DNA of 64,000 bases, taken from NCBI GenBank assembly GCA_949987565.1, contig OX465113.1, positions 3,719,460 to 3,783,459 on the forward strand. Reading direction: 5' to 3'. Numbering within the stretch: position 1 is the stretch's first letter; each line of letters begins with the position of its first letter. A model generated the notes under the pieces. That model made no database searches, was not told where the DNA came from, and saw nothing but the letters and a program-made list of their open reading frames with translations. Positions 21,801-34,285 of this stretch are shown here, piece after piece. The stretch is from Luidia sarsii (lineage: Eukaryota; Echinodermata; Asteroidea; Paxillosida; Luidiidae). The translations under genes were made by a program, and so were the position numbers.

Positions 21801-24800
21801 AGCGAAAACAAACACTTTCATTTGGGACAAATACTATTGGCAGTTTGCAGTATGTAACACAGAAACTACACGACTCTGAATGGATGCACTTTCATCAAAC
21901 GTAGGCTTTAAACTTGCTTCTCTAGCTGGATCCGTCGCTCAAAATCTAATTCTATCAAGAGCGTAATTCATGTCTGGATGATTAAATTCACTCATGTCAG
22001 TTATTGTAATTTTTCAAAGAAATAATGTGTACGATCAAAATATAAAAAGGAAAAGTTAAAATCGTATATGCTGGCTACATGTCTCGATCAAGGTCTCAAT
22101 CTTATCGAGACGTGTCTCACAGACAGAATTTTGATTGTGGGAAAGGTCCCGCTTAGATCAAAACTTCAGGACCATGTACCATTATTTTGACTCATACGTA
22201 GCATTTTGTTGATAGAAAAATGTATTTGGGTCGTAGTCAGCATGCTAGCAAGCTGCATTTCTGAATGCCGGTAAGTTTTGCTCTTGGAAAGGTTAATACA
22301 TTAGCCTGCACGTGATGTGATGTGATCATCTGACCGTTGCTATCTAAGGTGTCTCAACAATGCCATTCCGAAAAAAAAAAAAACACTCGATCGTACTTTC
22401 AAATTGTCTCGATTGGCATTGCAGCAACACATGGCGGCCATGCCTTGAACAGCTGTCGTTTCCGGCTGCGAATTCTTGACGCAAGCTGCTGCCATTTCGT
22501 TGAAACAAGTCTGCTTTGATAATCCAAGCTCTTTTATTTCGGATATATAACAATCAATGTCTCATTCAACCTGGTCCCCGTTCATTTGCTCAACGTCTGT
22601 GCGTAGTTAGTATTTGCTTACTACACCATAATACGAACGTACATACTGTACAATGACAACATGTACTGTGTTTAGAAAAAAAATCCAGGTGTCGTGCACA
22701 CTTACCATGTTTTGAGTATAATATATTTGTATAAAGAGTAACGTCAAAGAATGCCCCAAGCGAAACATGAACAATAGTATTCCCTACGCTCACCAGCATC
22801 AATCTGAACATAGTGCGCCCGTTCTATACGAAACAACAAGAGAAGGACGTGTTCTGGCCTGGGATATAGCCATGACGTCAAGGCAGCGAATTTCGGGTAA
22901 AATAGCGAGGCCTTTGTGTGTCTGTGATCATGTGATGTTATATTTTGGGACGTCAAGGCGTGTTGAGGTCCTCCCGCTCTTACGAATTTGCCAAAAGCTA
23001 AATGATACCAGTGTATTTTTTCAAAATGATAAAACTTATGTACATTATTATGATTAGATCACTTTCCCTTATCCAACGACACTGTTATTATAGGTGACTC
23101 TTGAATTTGATATAGATAAGAGACCACTCAATGATCTGACTCAATTGATCTGATATAGGCCCTACTTGATTTGTATTCATGACGTATTCATAATGGCAAC
23201 CAACGCACACTGAAGGACCTGGAGACGCTGATGACAGCAGACATGTTGGTCGTTTTTCTCCCGAGGTTTTTTTGCGCATGCGCGCGCATGCTCAAAGCGA
23301 CCACACCCCGTCTCGTTTCTTCTGGCCCGAATGTAAATTATTGGCAATTTTGTTTGGCTCGTATACACCTCGTCTTTGTATGTGTTGTTTGACTAACCGC
23401 AGAGATTAGTCACGAATATTTTGTCGAAGTGGGTGCTGATCATGCGATGCCAATGTAGGCAAGGTCGCCTGTGGGCGTGAGGCGCGTAGTCTTTATTCCA
23501 GGCGCGGACGAGTAGTGCAAATGACTGAGGAAAGTATTAGTGCAGTTCAAGATGTTGGGCCACTTCCCCGTTTAATTTTTTCCCACACCTTTCGACTTTT
23601 GATATTTCTTTCTGATCAAGATTACGGGAAAGAAATTGTTATTGCATCTTGTTGAAATTCATAGATGCCCTGTGGTGAAAATATAGGGCCTATGTTTGAA
23701 CTATGCCAGTTTTTGTTCTCATTACTCATTGAGGGAATTTCGATATTCATCAGAATTGACATCTTAATATTACTATAAAGCATAATATAATCTATAATCG
23801 TTGTCCTCGATAATTATAGGAATAAGCAAAACAAGTTTGGGGTGTGGCTGCGCCTGAGCGACACGAGCGAAGGCTAGGCGTGGTCTCACGTGCTGAAGGG
23901 TTGAGCGCATCGTGTGACGCGCTCGTTCGACTCGGACGCTGTCGCGCCATCGGCACGTGTGGTAACCAGTTTTACGTACAAACATTGGGCATTGGGGGCC
24001 GCTCTGCGATATCTGCTGTCTGTAGCAGTAGTGCCGACTGCCTTTGGTTGCGGTCGATATGATCTTGTTTAACCCAATTACAAAACCCGCCCCATCCCAC
24101 CCACTCACCCTCCCTCGAAGAGCCCCCCCCCCCCATCCCCGGCGCCTACAAAATGGCACCCTTCAACCTCGTACTCTTGCTAACTGCATAACCGATCGCA
24201 CCTCAGCATTGACCGGTCTCCCGATGCATAAGTACGACAAGACATTATGAGTAATACGATGGTGGCACGGAGGGCTTGGGTTTTAGGTGCTGGGTGGAGA
24301 TGGGGACCGTGTTACAACCAGCGATCTGAGGTCAACTGTCAAGTTGTTTTACACGCGGAATCCTTGAGATGACGCAGGGGCGTGACCCTCGCCCCGGCGG
24401 CTTATGTGGCTGCTTCGTTTGACCCTTGGCCCAGAGTGACCTAATTCGTGACCACAGTCTCCATGTCACGTCACGTAGTGGGGCCCTGTATATTATTAAC
24501 GTCGCCCGCCGTCTCAATTCGTCGCATCGATCAGAAAAATGTCGCCGAAATTCCACATAAGGTAACTCAAACGTGCTGCAACGTACCAATTACCGACCCC
24601 AATGACCCGATTTATTATCTCAATAATGTACAGGGCCTGACGTTCGGATCCTACCAGGATCTTTCTCAAAGTCGAATGACAAGGACAGAAGCATAGCGGA
24701 GAAGTAATATTCCTCATTGGGTGACTTTTTGAACAGATGTTGGGGCATATACAGACAATGTCACACGAGGCAATTTTGTGCAAGGCAACGCAACCGACCG

Positions 24801-25900
24801 CTTGCGTGTAAAAAAATGAGCACTTCGATTGCGCGAAGGACTTTCTTGACACTCTGAATACCAGGCCTCTCCTACTCCTATAGGCTAATGCACCGAGAGT
24901 TCAGAAAATTTACGCGTAGTGAATTTCGTATGGACGATAGCCACGAACCCAAACCAAATTCGCGCTTCAAAAGATGCGTGTGTTACAATATCCGCCCGTG
25001 CAGCTGAACATTATTTGAACAGCAGCTAGAGCTTTGCTATTAACAAGACATTTTTACGACAAACTACCTCCAGGATCAACAACAGCAAGTCAAATTCCGC
25101 CCCTCCACAAGAATTCCTAACTGGCTGATCTCGTAACGCAGCACCGTAATTAGGCTGCGGTGTAGAAGAAAGTACGCCAGGGCGTAAACGCATATACGCG
25201 TTAAACAAGCGCCTTTTGGAGTTATATCAAAGAGGCAAACACATAACACAGTAGCGCACATGCAGTATGATACTTGACAGTTCAATTCGATGACTAAAAT
25301 GGTAGTAGTCACTTCTCTTCACATTCCCACAGTTCAAGGACAGCAATGCGCGCCTCCCCGATCCCCACGAATTAGCAGCGAGTCCCCCGATGGGTGAAGC
25401 AGCCTCGTCTGACCTTGGCAGGTTCGCTGTGAATCAAAGGTCGCGCTGAAGCTCTCGATGTCGCACCTATGACGCATGACATTATGCGCAGCCCCTTCGG
25501 CACGGGACAGACACGTACAGTTCCTAGCTTTCGCTGCCTGGTACAAGTCTCGGCAGAACGGAATCAGCCCTGGTCATGCACAGGCGAGGGGAATTAAGGG
25601 GGAGGGGGTCAGGAGGAAGTGAAGGGGCGTGGCCTCCCTCCCTTGCGATACCCAAAATAACATGGCGTCGACCTTTTCACCCTCCCTGAATTTGTAACTG
25701 GTGCCCGCGACTAAGAGCGCATTCAGTGCGTTTCAGATGGTTCCCTTCTCTCCTGCCTACAGCTGCGCATCAGATGGGAGCTTATTTTCTGAGTGTTTGA
25801 TGGAGTGCCGTAGTGTATTCCAAGCAAAATCAGCTTTACCATGTGCATGCAACATAAATACGCATGCTTTTAGCCACAATGTTATCGGTATGCTTGCTTT
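18861..25900. other. Long gene-less stretch
   Basis: No exon of a known family is seen. It includes a GC-rich patch near 20880-21000 with CCAATAG and TATAAGG words, a palindromic GCGCATGCGC (NRF1-type) at 23274-23283, and CpG-rich DNA near 23860-24000. Decayed Penelope-like tails lie near 20530-20580 and 22138-22175. Confidence 0.45.
24630..24692 (-). mobile_element. Penelope-like tail
   Basis: GGGCCTGACGTTCGGATCCT, ACCAGGATCTTTCTCAAAG and TGACAAGGACAG are the reverse complement of the family tail and its preceding TGTCCTTGTCA segment. Confidence 0.7.
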
Positions 25901-25904
25901 TGAG

Positions 25905-26650
25905 CAAATTTCTGAAAACCCTCTTATTCAGGAGTTAGCTCAACACCCACTACATCAGTTCTAAGGTGTATACCTAAAAGCCCCTACACAACATTGCTAA
26001 GATCGAAAAACGGAAATGTTCACAGATTTACTTGAAACTTATATAGTTTAAACATGGTTAAAGTAGAAACCTCGCACTGAAATATCTCTGCCTAAAAAGT
26101 TGTACTTTGGGAGAAAATAGTCAAAGAAATCGTTTACGTCTCACTGAGATCTAAACTATTTTTCGGAACAGAACGGCGTTGAATGCTGCATTTTCCCTTT
26201 TGCAAATGAAGCGGTTTTCACGATTTCCTCGAGACTCGGTTGGCGGATTGAGCTGACATTTTCACAGGTGTGCTATTTCATGCAAATTGCATTATGTTGG
26301 ATCAGACAAAAATATGGATGCTATTATTTGACCTCGACCACTGATGTGTAGGGGCTTTAAACAGCTTTGCTAGGTAGTATGTGGTTTCAAATTGTGGTAT
26401 CACTTATAAAAATCTTGACTTTTTAGAGAGCAAAAACTTTCAGTTTCAGTGAGGATTTTAAACCATTGTTTACTCATTAGGCTTTTAACGTTTGTGATTT
26501 TCGTGCGATTTTCATCTTACCTCTTTGGTATATTGATTTGATAAAATATTTTTTAAAAGGAATTAGGCCTATAATGTTATTTGTATTTGTGTTTTAGAAA
26601 AAGATTTTGATATTAAGATTACTAAATATTAAAAAAAAATATTTTTGATT
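25905..26650 (+). repeat. Dispersed repeat interrupted by a MITE
   Basis: CTGAAAACCCTCTTATTCAG at about 25914, and the block from 26375 (GTAGTATGTGGTTTCAAATT onward to about 26640), both recur in reverse orientation at 32130-32480. In this copy the TTAA-type MITE at 25974-26360 splits the two parts. Part also recurs at 31530-31640. Confidence 0.75.
25974..26360 (+). mobile_element. Full-length TTAA-type MITE (copy 5), nested
   Basis: The left end CTAAAAGCCCCTACACAACA has lost the first T of TTAA; the right end is GTAGGGGCTTTAA. Inserted inside the older dispersed repeat. Confidence 0.85.
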
Positions 26651-27286
26651 AACAAACATTCACGAGGAATCTTGGTTTCTGACTTTAATACATTCTTTTA
26701 GAAGAGATTTCTAGGCAAGGTGTTAGGCACATTTTTTTTAGCATTAGGCAGGAACCGGTGCACACGGAGCTCCACGAAATTGAAAAGCACGAAATAGCAG
26801 CGAACTAACATGAAATCATGTTGCCACCCAAATTTCCACTCCTATCAGTATATATATATATTATATTATATGCTAGTCACCCATTGTTCGCATACAACTC
26901 AAACAGCATGAAGCATCACACTCAATTGGTTGTCAATGTTGGGGTGGATGTTCTTGCTTATACTAATAGGAGGATTTCATGATTAAACGGCCCCTGGTCG
27001 AGCTAACTCATCGCGAACCCGCCCCCGCACCCTCAGACCATACGGTAACGCCCGTCTATATGCATTCCCGGGTATGCCATCGGAGAGAGACAGTTAACAC
27101 TGCAGACATCAGCGAAACTAAAATGTTTCATAATATAACAGCAAATATATACTTCGCACGGCTGGGAGTGAAGCACAGACACATCTACTACTACTTTCTG
27201 CGTCAACTTTATACCAAACGTGAAACAAATTATATTGCAAACTGCTTACTAATTCAAATGACAAAAATGCAAATCTTTAAGATTTA

Positions 27287-27412
27287 GAGAGCCTGACTTT
27301 TCGATCCTATAGCAGGACCTGTCTGTAAGTAAGACATAACATGTCACATAGGTTCCTTTGATAAAGGTCCTGCAAGGATCGACACGCCTTGACCTTTTAA
27401 ATTTAGATACAG
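27287..27412. mobile_element. Two facing Penelope-like tails
   Basis: Minus copy: GAGCCTGACTTTTCGATCCT then AGCAGGACCTGTC. Plus copy: TTTGATAAAGGTCCTGCAAG then GATCGACACGCC. They face each other about 25 bases apart. Confidence 0.6.
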
Positions 27413-27984
27413 GTAGGGGTGTGTGTTACTATAGTCTGTGGGAAAGTTGTGAGGAGTTTCTGTGTTGACAGGCCCGCTGCATAGGTGGCATATTATTTTG
27501 TGAAGGTGAAATTCCACCTGGGGTCAAATCGCGGCGCCCCAAATAGACCACCACTTTGCACCGAGCGCGCGGCGTGCTTGGTGTGGCGTTCACGCTTCTT
27601 TGCTGTCCAGTCAAATTGGCCACCTTCCACCTCACGAGCGCCACTCGACTTCTACGATGGCCCAAGATAGACATCCATAAATCGGTTTAATAATGCATAC
27701 TAAATGATGCCGGATTGTGTGCATAGCTTAGTAAGTGTCATTTTAAAAAGTGTATGATAATAAAAAGGATTTCTGCGTGCAAATTGAGATTATGATGGTG
27801 TCTCTTTGCGGCCACCGTACATGACCCTATTTACCGCCCCCGCTCCACCCAAATCGAGTTGTGCGTCTAAAGATGAGGCCATAATGCAGCGCAAAGTCGA
27901 GTGAATCCAATCATTAAGCATCTGCACTTCTGGTGTCCGTTTTCTAGATTTCATTGCGTGCATTCTCAAAGATTTACAACTTTC

Positions 27985-28056
27985 TCTGCCTTTGAGAACG
28001 GCCCAACCAGGATCGAGCGGTCAGGGTCTCTGAATTTGTATCCGAGATTTGCAAAT
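27985..28056 (+). mobile_element. Penelope-like tail, diverged
   Basis: CTGCCTTTGAGAACGGCCCA, ACCAGGATCGAGCGGTCAGG and GAGATTTGC follow the family order. Confidence 0.6.
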
Positions 28057-28486
28057 TTGGACTCACTGCAGTGAATAGCTTGCAACCTTTCTGTATTACT
28101 TCAGATCACATGAAATAAGATGGTCTGACGCGTTTTGATCTCAGCCAACATTCAGATAGCAGATGATGCACAGAAACACAATGGGGGCCGATCGCATTGC
28201 ATGACAAGCTAAGTTCAGTAACATGGATCGTGAGACTTTTAAGGTTGTGAATTCAGCCTTTGCCGTCTGAGGGAAATGCCCTGATCGAATACCCAATAAT
28301 CATAAACCTGTTTCATGACCACTATAGTCTATAGTTTATTAAGTGCTGACGCTTCAAGGTGGATTTCGAGAAATTCGGGGCGAAGTCGTTATCTTAAATA
28401 GGGGACCCACTTTATAGGATGCATGCAGTCGTACTGTACATTTGCGGCATGTCGTGCATCGCCAAGATGCGGTGGTGCCTCGTAAA

Positions 28487-28520
28487 ACCAAGGAGGTATC
28501 TCGCCTGATACCTCCTTGGT
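28487..28520. other. Perfect 14-bp hairpin
   Basis: ACCAAGGAGGTATC at 28487-28500 and GATACCTCCTTGGT at 28507-28520 are exact reverse complements with the loop TCGCCT. Confidence 0.7.
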
Positions 28521-28814
28521 AAAACCCACCTCACACCGGAGTGATCTTGGGAGGAAGTAATAGACTGTGAAGATGAATGCTGAAGTCTGTTGGTTGCCTC
28601 CGATAATATATTACGTACGAGGTGAGTCGGTTGGCCTGGAGATTTGGGCTCCTGACTGCATTGACCGTGTTCTTGCTCGCACGTGAGAGCATTGCTGATG
28701 GGTTTTACATTGGCGGGGGGCATTCGGGTGAAAACAACATAATATACACCAGTCGATGGTTAAAAGGCTTACTGGCCCCCACCGTAAATGACTATTTGGA
28801 AGGCCCCAACTATA

Positions 28815-28890
28815 AGCGTTGGATAGCTCAGGTGGTTGACTGCTGGTAGGTTTAGCACGAGGCCTATATAGGTTCACGTCCCTATACATT
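28815..28890 (+). repeat. tRNA-like SINE head (putative)
   Basis: GGATAGCTCAGGTGGTTGAC (A box) and GGTTCACGTCC (B box) are about 35 bases apart. It resembles the head at 3063-3120. No clear cloverleaf, so probably a SINE remnant. Confidence 0.5.
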
Positions 28891-29672
28891 AGAGACTTTA
28901 GAGACATTATTTATTAAACATAGGCCCCTAGAGGTGGCCACTTCGCTATGGCTAATAATTATCGGTTAGATCTCAGCCGATTTTGAGCAAGTTCTTGAAT
29001 ATTCATATCCTTTAAATCTTGTTTGGACTTAAAGTATTTAGGATTCATAAACATAGGGGCCTACTTGACCTGTTTTGGACAATGCCTGACCTACATGTAC
29101 GTGGTTCAAGTTCGTAGATATTTCCTAGAAATTCTTTGAAGTCAAAATAGCCATGATACTAATAGGCTGATAATACACGATGAATCCAATCTATCAGAAA
29201 AATGTAACAAACTATCACCCGAGACCCGTTCAAAGGGTACATTGCCTTGGTTCTTGTTTTACAGGTCAATTGGAGTTCACACGAATATCACCGATGCCCC
29301 AAATCGAGACAATTATGAGTGTGAACGAGAATATGAACATTTTATGAGGTAATTTAACAGCGTCACTAAAAAATGCATGAACAAGAGGATGATTACATCT
29401 CGATGTAGAGAATCCAGACACGCTGCGCTGCGATAAACCATCCAATATGGCCGCCTCGTTCACCATGACCCCAGTATACGTATCGATATTACAACCGGTG
29501 TAAAATAATGTCTCGCTTGATATTGTGTTTCCGGCAGTCACACCACCCGTGCGCTCTCCACATGTTTCCAGGGTCCCCCCTTTCAGGATGAGTCCCCTGC
29601 GATACGAGTCAACCGACCCAGTTACCACTATAATTCAACTCGATCCTATGAAAGTGGAACTCTTGATGTGTT

Positions 29673-30054
29673 TTAAAGCCCCTACACAACATTGGTCGAG
29701 GTCAAAGAATAGCATCCATATACGTTGTCTGATCCAACCTATGCATGAAATAGCACACCTGTGAAAATTTCAGCCCAATCCGCCAACCGAGTCTCGAGAA
29801 AATCGTGAAAACCGCTTCATTTGTTTTGCGAAAATGCAGCATTCAACGCCGTCAGTATTGTTCCGAAAAATAGTTTAGATCTCGGTGAGACGTAAACTAT
29901 TTCTTGTACTCATTTCTCCCAAAATACAACATTTTAGGCAGAAATATTTCAGTGAGAGGTTTCTACTATGACCATCTTCAAACTGTATAAGTGTCATGTA
30001 AATCTGTGAACATTTCTGTTTTTCGATCTTTCTAATGTTGTGTAGGGGCTTTAA
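29673..30054 (-). mobile_element. Full-length TTAA-type MITE (copy 6)
   Basis: It starts TTAAAGCCCCTACACAACAT and ends GTGTAGGGGCTTTAA with TTAA at both ends. About 382 bp. Confidence 0.88.
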
Positions 30055-30591
30055 AAGCCAGTTTTCATTCGCCGGGGGTTTCCCAGGGACCTGTTGAGCG
30101 AGCGACTGAGACGAACTTGCTGTTGCCATTTCAACTTGCATAGGCCTATATTATAAGAAGAAGGATCCCGTTTGTAGCTGAACATCCAACCTTTACGTGT
30201 TGCTAAACGACGCGTTGTCCATATGGCGAGGGGGCAATGTATGAAACTTAACCCTGTGACCCACATTTTAGTCCCCCCCCTTTTTTTTATTACACATCGC
30301 ACGTACATATATTTACATTCCGAGCACGGGGTGTGGGCTGATTCTTAGATCAAATATTTAGGCATTTATTTCAACAGCGTGCGCCCGACTGCCTTGACGA
30401 AACTTTGACCAAGTCACGTTGGAACTGTCGAAATGGCCCCACCTTTATTTCATGATGGTGTATTAATTGTGTGAATCAATTGTTGGCAAGCTTGTTGCAA
30501 CGTCACAGGTGCTGAAACATGTATACATGTACACGTAGTCGCTTTCACCGTTCGATTGAGAATGGTTTGACTTTATCAAGATCCGTGGAAC

Positions 30592-30840
30592 TTGAACAAC
30601 AACAGCAATAGGAACAGCAACAACAACAGCAACAGCAAAAGCAACAACAACACCAACAACTTGAACAACAACAACAACAATGGCAACGACAACGACAACA
30701 ACGACACCAACAACAGCAACAGCAACAACAATAGCAGCAGCAACTCAGAAACAACAACAATGACCAAAAATATGCCTAAGTTCCGTTAAAACTGAAACGC
30801 CAACAACATCAACAACGACAACGACACCAACATTAACAGC
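30592..30840 (+). repeat. CAA/CAG trinucleotide-rich tract
   Basis: Imperfect AACAACAGC repeats over about 250 bases. All frames look like long homopolymer proteins and are not credible genes. Confidence 0.85.
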
Positions 30841-31529
30841 AAGTAGGGCCTAAGCAAGCGACGCCAGTATAGCCGCCATTTTAGCACTCGCATTTTGACC
30901 ACACCAAGCACTGCATTCTTACGAACGGAGAGTTGGCAACAAACAAACACATTGGAACCGAGAGCATTAAGATGGCGGACAGCATCAGTGGCTATCTACT
31001 GTATATGATAAGTGACCGTGCCACAAGGCTGACCACTAACACTACAGGAAGCTAGCGTCTTAGTCTCCCAAAGCACGCATCTTAAAAGGGGACGGACGAG
31101 GGGGGAAGAGAGATACATAAAAAGCAAGAGGAGGGGGAAAGGGGGTCGTGTCAATAACCAAAACGCGTGAGTCATACGAGTTGAGTCGCTTGTACTTCGA
31201 GCCACGTGCTGTACACATGAAGAGAGGGTGTAAGTGTAATGAGTAAGTGGCTATTTTTACCAGCAACCCGCTCCGTACCAAGCGTCGATTTTGGAAATAG
31301 GAAGTCCGTCGCCAAAATGGATTAAAAAGCCACTGGGAGATGCTTTAATTAAGGCAGATGTCCGTGTATGTGTGTATAAATATACACTTCTATAACGGTG
31401 TTACAATGATCGGTACTATATGCACGAGCGTCGCCATGGTTTCACTTGCATCCATTCCTACACCCACGGGCCTATAGAAGTAGAAATGAGCATGGACCAT
31501 GAATAAATAGAGTTCTCAACCCCGACCAC

Positions 31530-31690
31530 ATTCTAAGGTCTGACTTCATAAATTGATGGAACAGATCTCAGAGAACATTTCTAGGTAGTATGTTGCCTCA
31601 AATTGTGGTAGCACATTTGTGAAATATGTTATTATATTTTCAACAAAAGGATTATAAAGGAAAAGTCAATGGGTTTAAGCACTTGCTTGT
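31530..31690 (+). repeat. Partial copy of the 25905-26650 dispersed repeat
   Basis: TCTAAGGTCTGACTTCATAA and TAGGTAGTATGTTGCCTCAA then ATTGTGGTAGCAC match the other copies. Confidence 0.65.
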
Positions 31691-32129
31691 TCCTTTTTTT
31701 AAAATCTTATATCTCCGTGAATGGAATATGAATCATATCATCACCTAATCATTCACCAAAATACATGTCAACCACTGGGAAGGTTTGAACACGTGACCAC
31801 GCCCATTTTGTTCAGTTGCAGGATGGGAACGCGAGTCTTGTTTTTTTGTTGCTCTCGAATGATAACACACACTTCTAAAACTTATCTAAACATCTCGCTA
31901 ATCCTCTGATATCATAGGTAGAAGTCCCTTAATATCTGCAACAAGTGCTTTATAGGATTTTTACTTTGAAGACACTTGCATTTGTTGTGAATTTGTTTAA
32001 AAGAACGGATGATCTGCAGCTGGGCTGCCAGTGTGTGCTTCCCATTGTGTTACCTGATCTGAAACCCTGACTTGTTGTATGGAAAATAGATAGCTCCTTC
32101 TCAAGTGAGGCACCAGACTGTAAGCCATC

Positions 32130-32480
32130 TAAAAAAAACTTTTGTTTTTAATATTTAGTAATCTTAATATCAAAATCTTCTCTAAAACACAAATACAAAT
32201 GACATTATTATTTCTTTCCAACAAAATATTTTATTAATGTTTTTGATGAAATAAATACCAAAAAGGGTAATATACAAATCGCACTAGAACCACAAACGTT
32301 AAAAGCCTGTAGGTAAGCAAAGCCCACTGAAAACAAGTTTTTGCTCTCTAAAAAGTCGATTTTTCTCAAAAGTGATACCACAATTTGAAGCGACATACTA
32401 TGAACTTCCATTTTATGAAGTCAAACCTTAGATTTAGTGAGTGTCGAGCTAACTCCTAAATAAGAGGGTTTTCAGAACTT
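32130..32480 (-). repeat. Uninterrupted copy of the dispersed repeat
   Basis: The reverse complement matches 25905-25973 joined to 26375-26640 without the MITE, for example GATACCACAATTTGAAGCG and AAATAAGAGGGTTTTCAGAA on the plus strand. It serves as the empty site for the nested insertion. Confidence 0.75.
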
Positions 32481-32519
32481 TGCTCCTTGTCTAAAGGGAC
32501 GAACGCCCATTTCTCCACA

Positions 32520-33045
32520 CAGGGGCCTATGGGATGGAAGCCCATTCCGATCCTGTACACACGGCCCTATGGGATGGATGATCGCCCATTCCTACACACG
32601 CGTGCCTAGCTATGGGATGGATGATCGCCCATTCCTACACACACGGGTCTATAGGATGGATGATCGCCCATTCCTACACACGCGTGCCTAGCTATGGGAT
32701 GGATGATCGCCCATTCCTACACACGCGGGCCTATAGGATGGATGATCGCCCATTCCTACACACACGGGTCTATAGGATGGATGATCGCCCATTCCTACAC
32801 ACGCGTGCCTATGGGATGGATGATCGCCCATTCCTACACACACGGGTCTATAGGATGGATGATCGCCCATTCCTACACACGCGGGCCTATAGGATGGATG
32901 ATCGCCCATTCCTACACACACGGGTCTATAGGATGGATGATCGCCCATTCCTACACACACGGGTCTATAGGATGGATGATCGCCCATTCCTACACACACG
33001 GGTCTATAGGATGGATGATCGCCCATTCCTACACACACGGGTCTT
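32520..33045. repeat. 39-bp minisatellite, about 13 copies
   Basis: The unit contains GGATGGATGATCGCCCATTC then CTACACACACGGGTCTATA. The first copies vary (GCGTGCCTAGCTATGGG). The unit is a multiple of three, so repetitive frames are open on both strands. Confidence 0.92.
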
Positions 33046-33995
33046 GGTGCAGCTGTTTGGGATTGGGGAGGACGGGATCGTTCGAGCATTTTAACATGTC
33101 GGATAAGTCATCAGTCACTGATGAGAAAAAGACAAACCCGTGAGCGAGGACAAATTGCACTCGTTCACCTGTCTCCATGGTCATAGTCAATTTACCTTGA
33201 TGAACGGGCGCGTCGCGATGATGCATTATATAATTGTTAAACTCTGAGTCTGAATGCTATATCTTCATGTGGAATTGATTTGTTTTCCCGAAAAGGATGC
33301 AACACTGCTGAAAATGTTGATTTGTTTTTATAAGAAAGCTGAATTCACGTCAGTGTGTGATCCCGAACTATAATACGGTACCCAGGTTTACAACAATAAT
33401 GGTTGCATGCATATGAATGAAAACGGGGGTGGCGTGATCTCTTGAGATATACGGCAATAAATGGTGAAATGCTTCTGACTGACGCCCCCACCTCGGTAAA
33501 GATTAAAGAGCTGACTATTTGGAACGTAAAAACAGAGCTCGTGGGTACAAGTCCCGTTCAGCCACATTTTCTTTGCTATTAGTCTTCCCTTCTTCTTTTT
33601 TTACAAAGATTATATAATGCACACAATAATTTCACAAAAATTTAACGAATGTGTGAAGTTTAATTTGAATTCTACCGAACGAGTAACTGACACTGAAGTC
33701 CGAGGTGGAGGTGAAAGTGAGGTAGAATTTGGTACATTGCTTACTGCATTGACTAGAATGATCTGAAAGACCCGACAGCACAACATAATAAAAGCACCGT
33801 GTTCCTTTGGAATTCAGAAGTCTTGTGACCACGGGCAGAGCACAAGCACACTGGCCGGCAACATTGAATGATTATAGCGGCTCCTCTCAGATCCACACCC
33901 ACTCTCCAAAGACATAATGCCGCTATATACACCACAGGCATTCCTTACATTCACCTGAAATATCCTGATTGGATTGGGGGTCCTGAAACGATTCT

Positions 33996-34045
33996 TTCTC
34001 TGAGGAGGGTCCACTTAGGATTGAAACGTCAGGGCCTCCAACATT
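33996..34045 (+). mobile_element. Penelope-like tail with hammerhead-like first box
   Basis: CTCTGAGGAGGGTCCACTTA then GGATTGAAACGTCAGGGCC. CTGAGGA is close to the CTGATGA hammerhead box, and GGTCC/GGATT can pair with wobbles. Confidence 0.65.
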
Positions 34046-34233
34046 ATTTGCATTCAATATTAGAAAGTGTGGTGTTTCTTTTCAGTGTTCTTTGCAAAAA
34101 TATGTAAGTTATGTTTTAATTGAGAAATGGATAGGATGCTATGTGTGTTTATACTTAGCATTAACATTACACACTATACTATAAGTATGTAGTTTTGTTT
34201 GTTCGTATCGCGATCCAAGCATCGTCTTTCGTA

Positions 34234-34285
34234 GAGGCAGAGGTATGTCCTGCATGAAAGCGAAACGCCAGGACCCTACTCTTGT
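34234..34285 (+). mobile_element. Penelope-like tail, diverged
   Basis: AGAGGTATGTCCTGCATGAA then AGCGAAACGCCAGGACCC keeps the stem-GAAACG arrangement. Confidence 0.5.

Noticed and set aside
29266..29628. 120-codon minus-strand frame
   Set aside because: No recognised domain, adjoins a MITE and has no splice partner; not supported as a gene.
30545..30789. Poly-Asn, poly-Cys and poly-Leu frames
   Set aside because: CAA trinucleotide tract; the same holds for 51345-51581.
32612..33143. Open frames of 133-160 codons on both strands
   Set aside because: Product of a 39-bp minisatellite whose unit length is a multiple of three.
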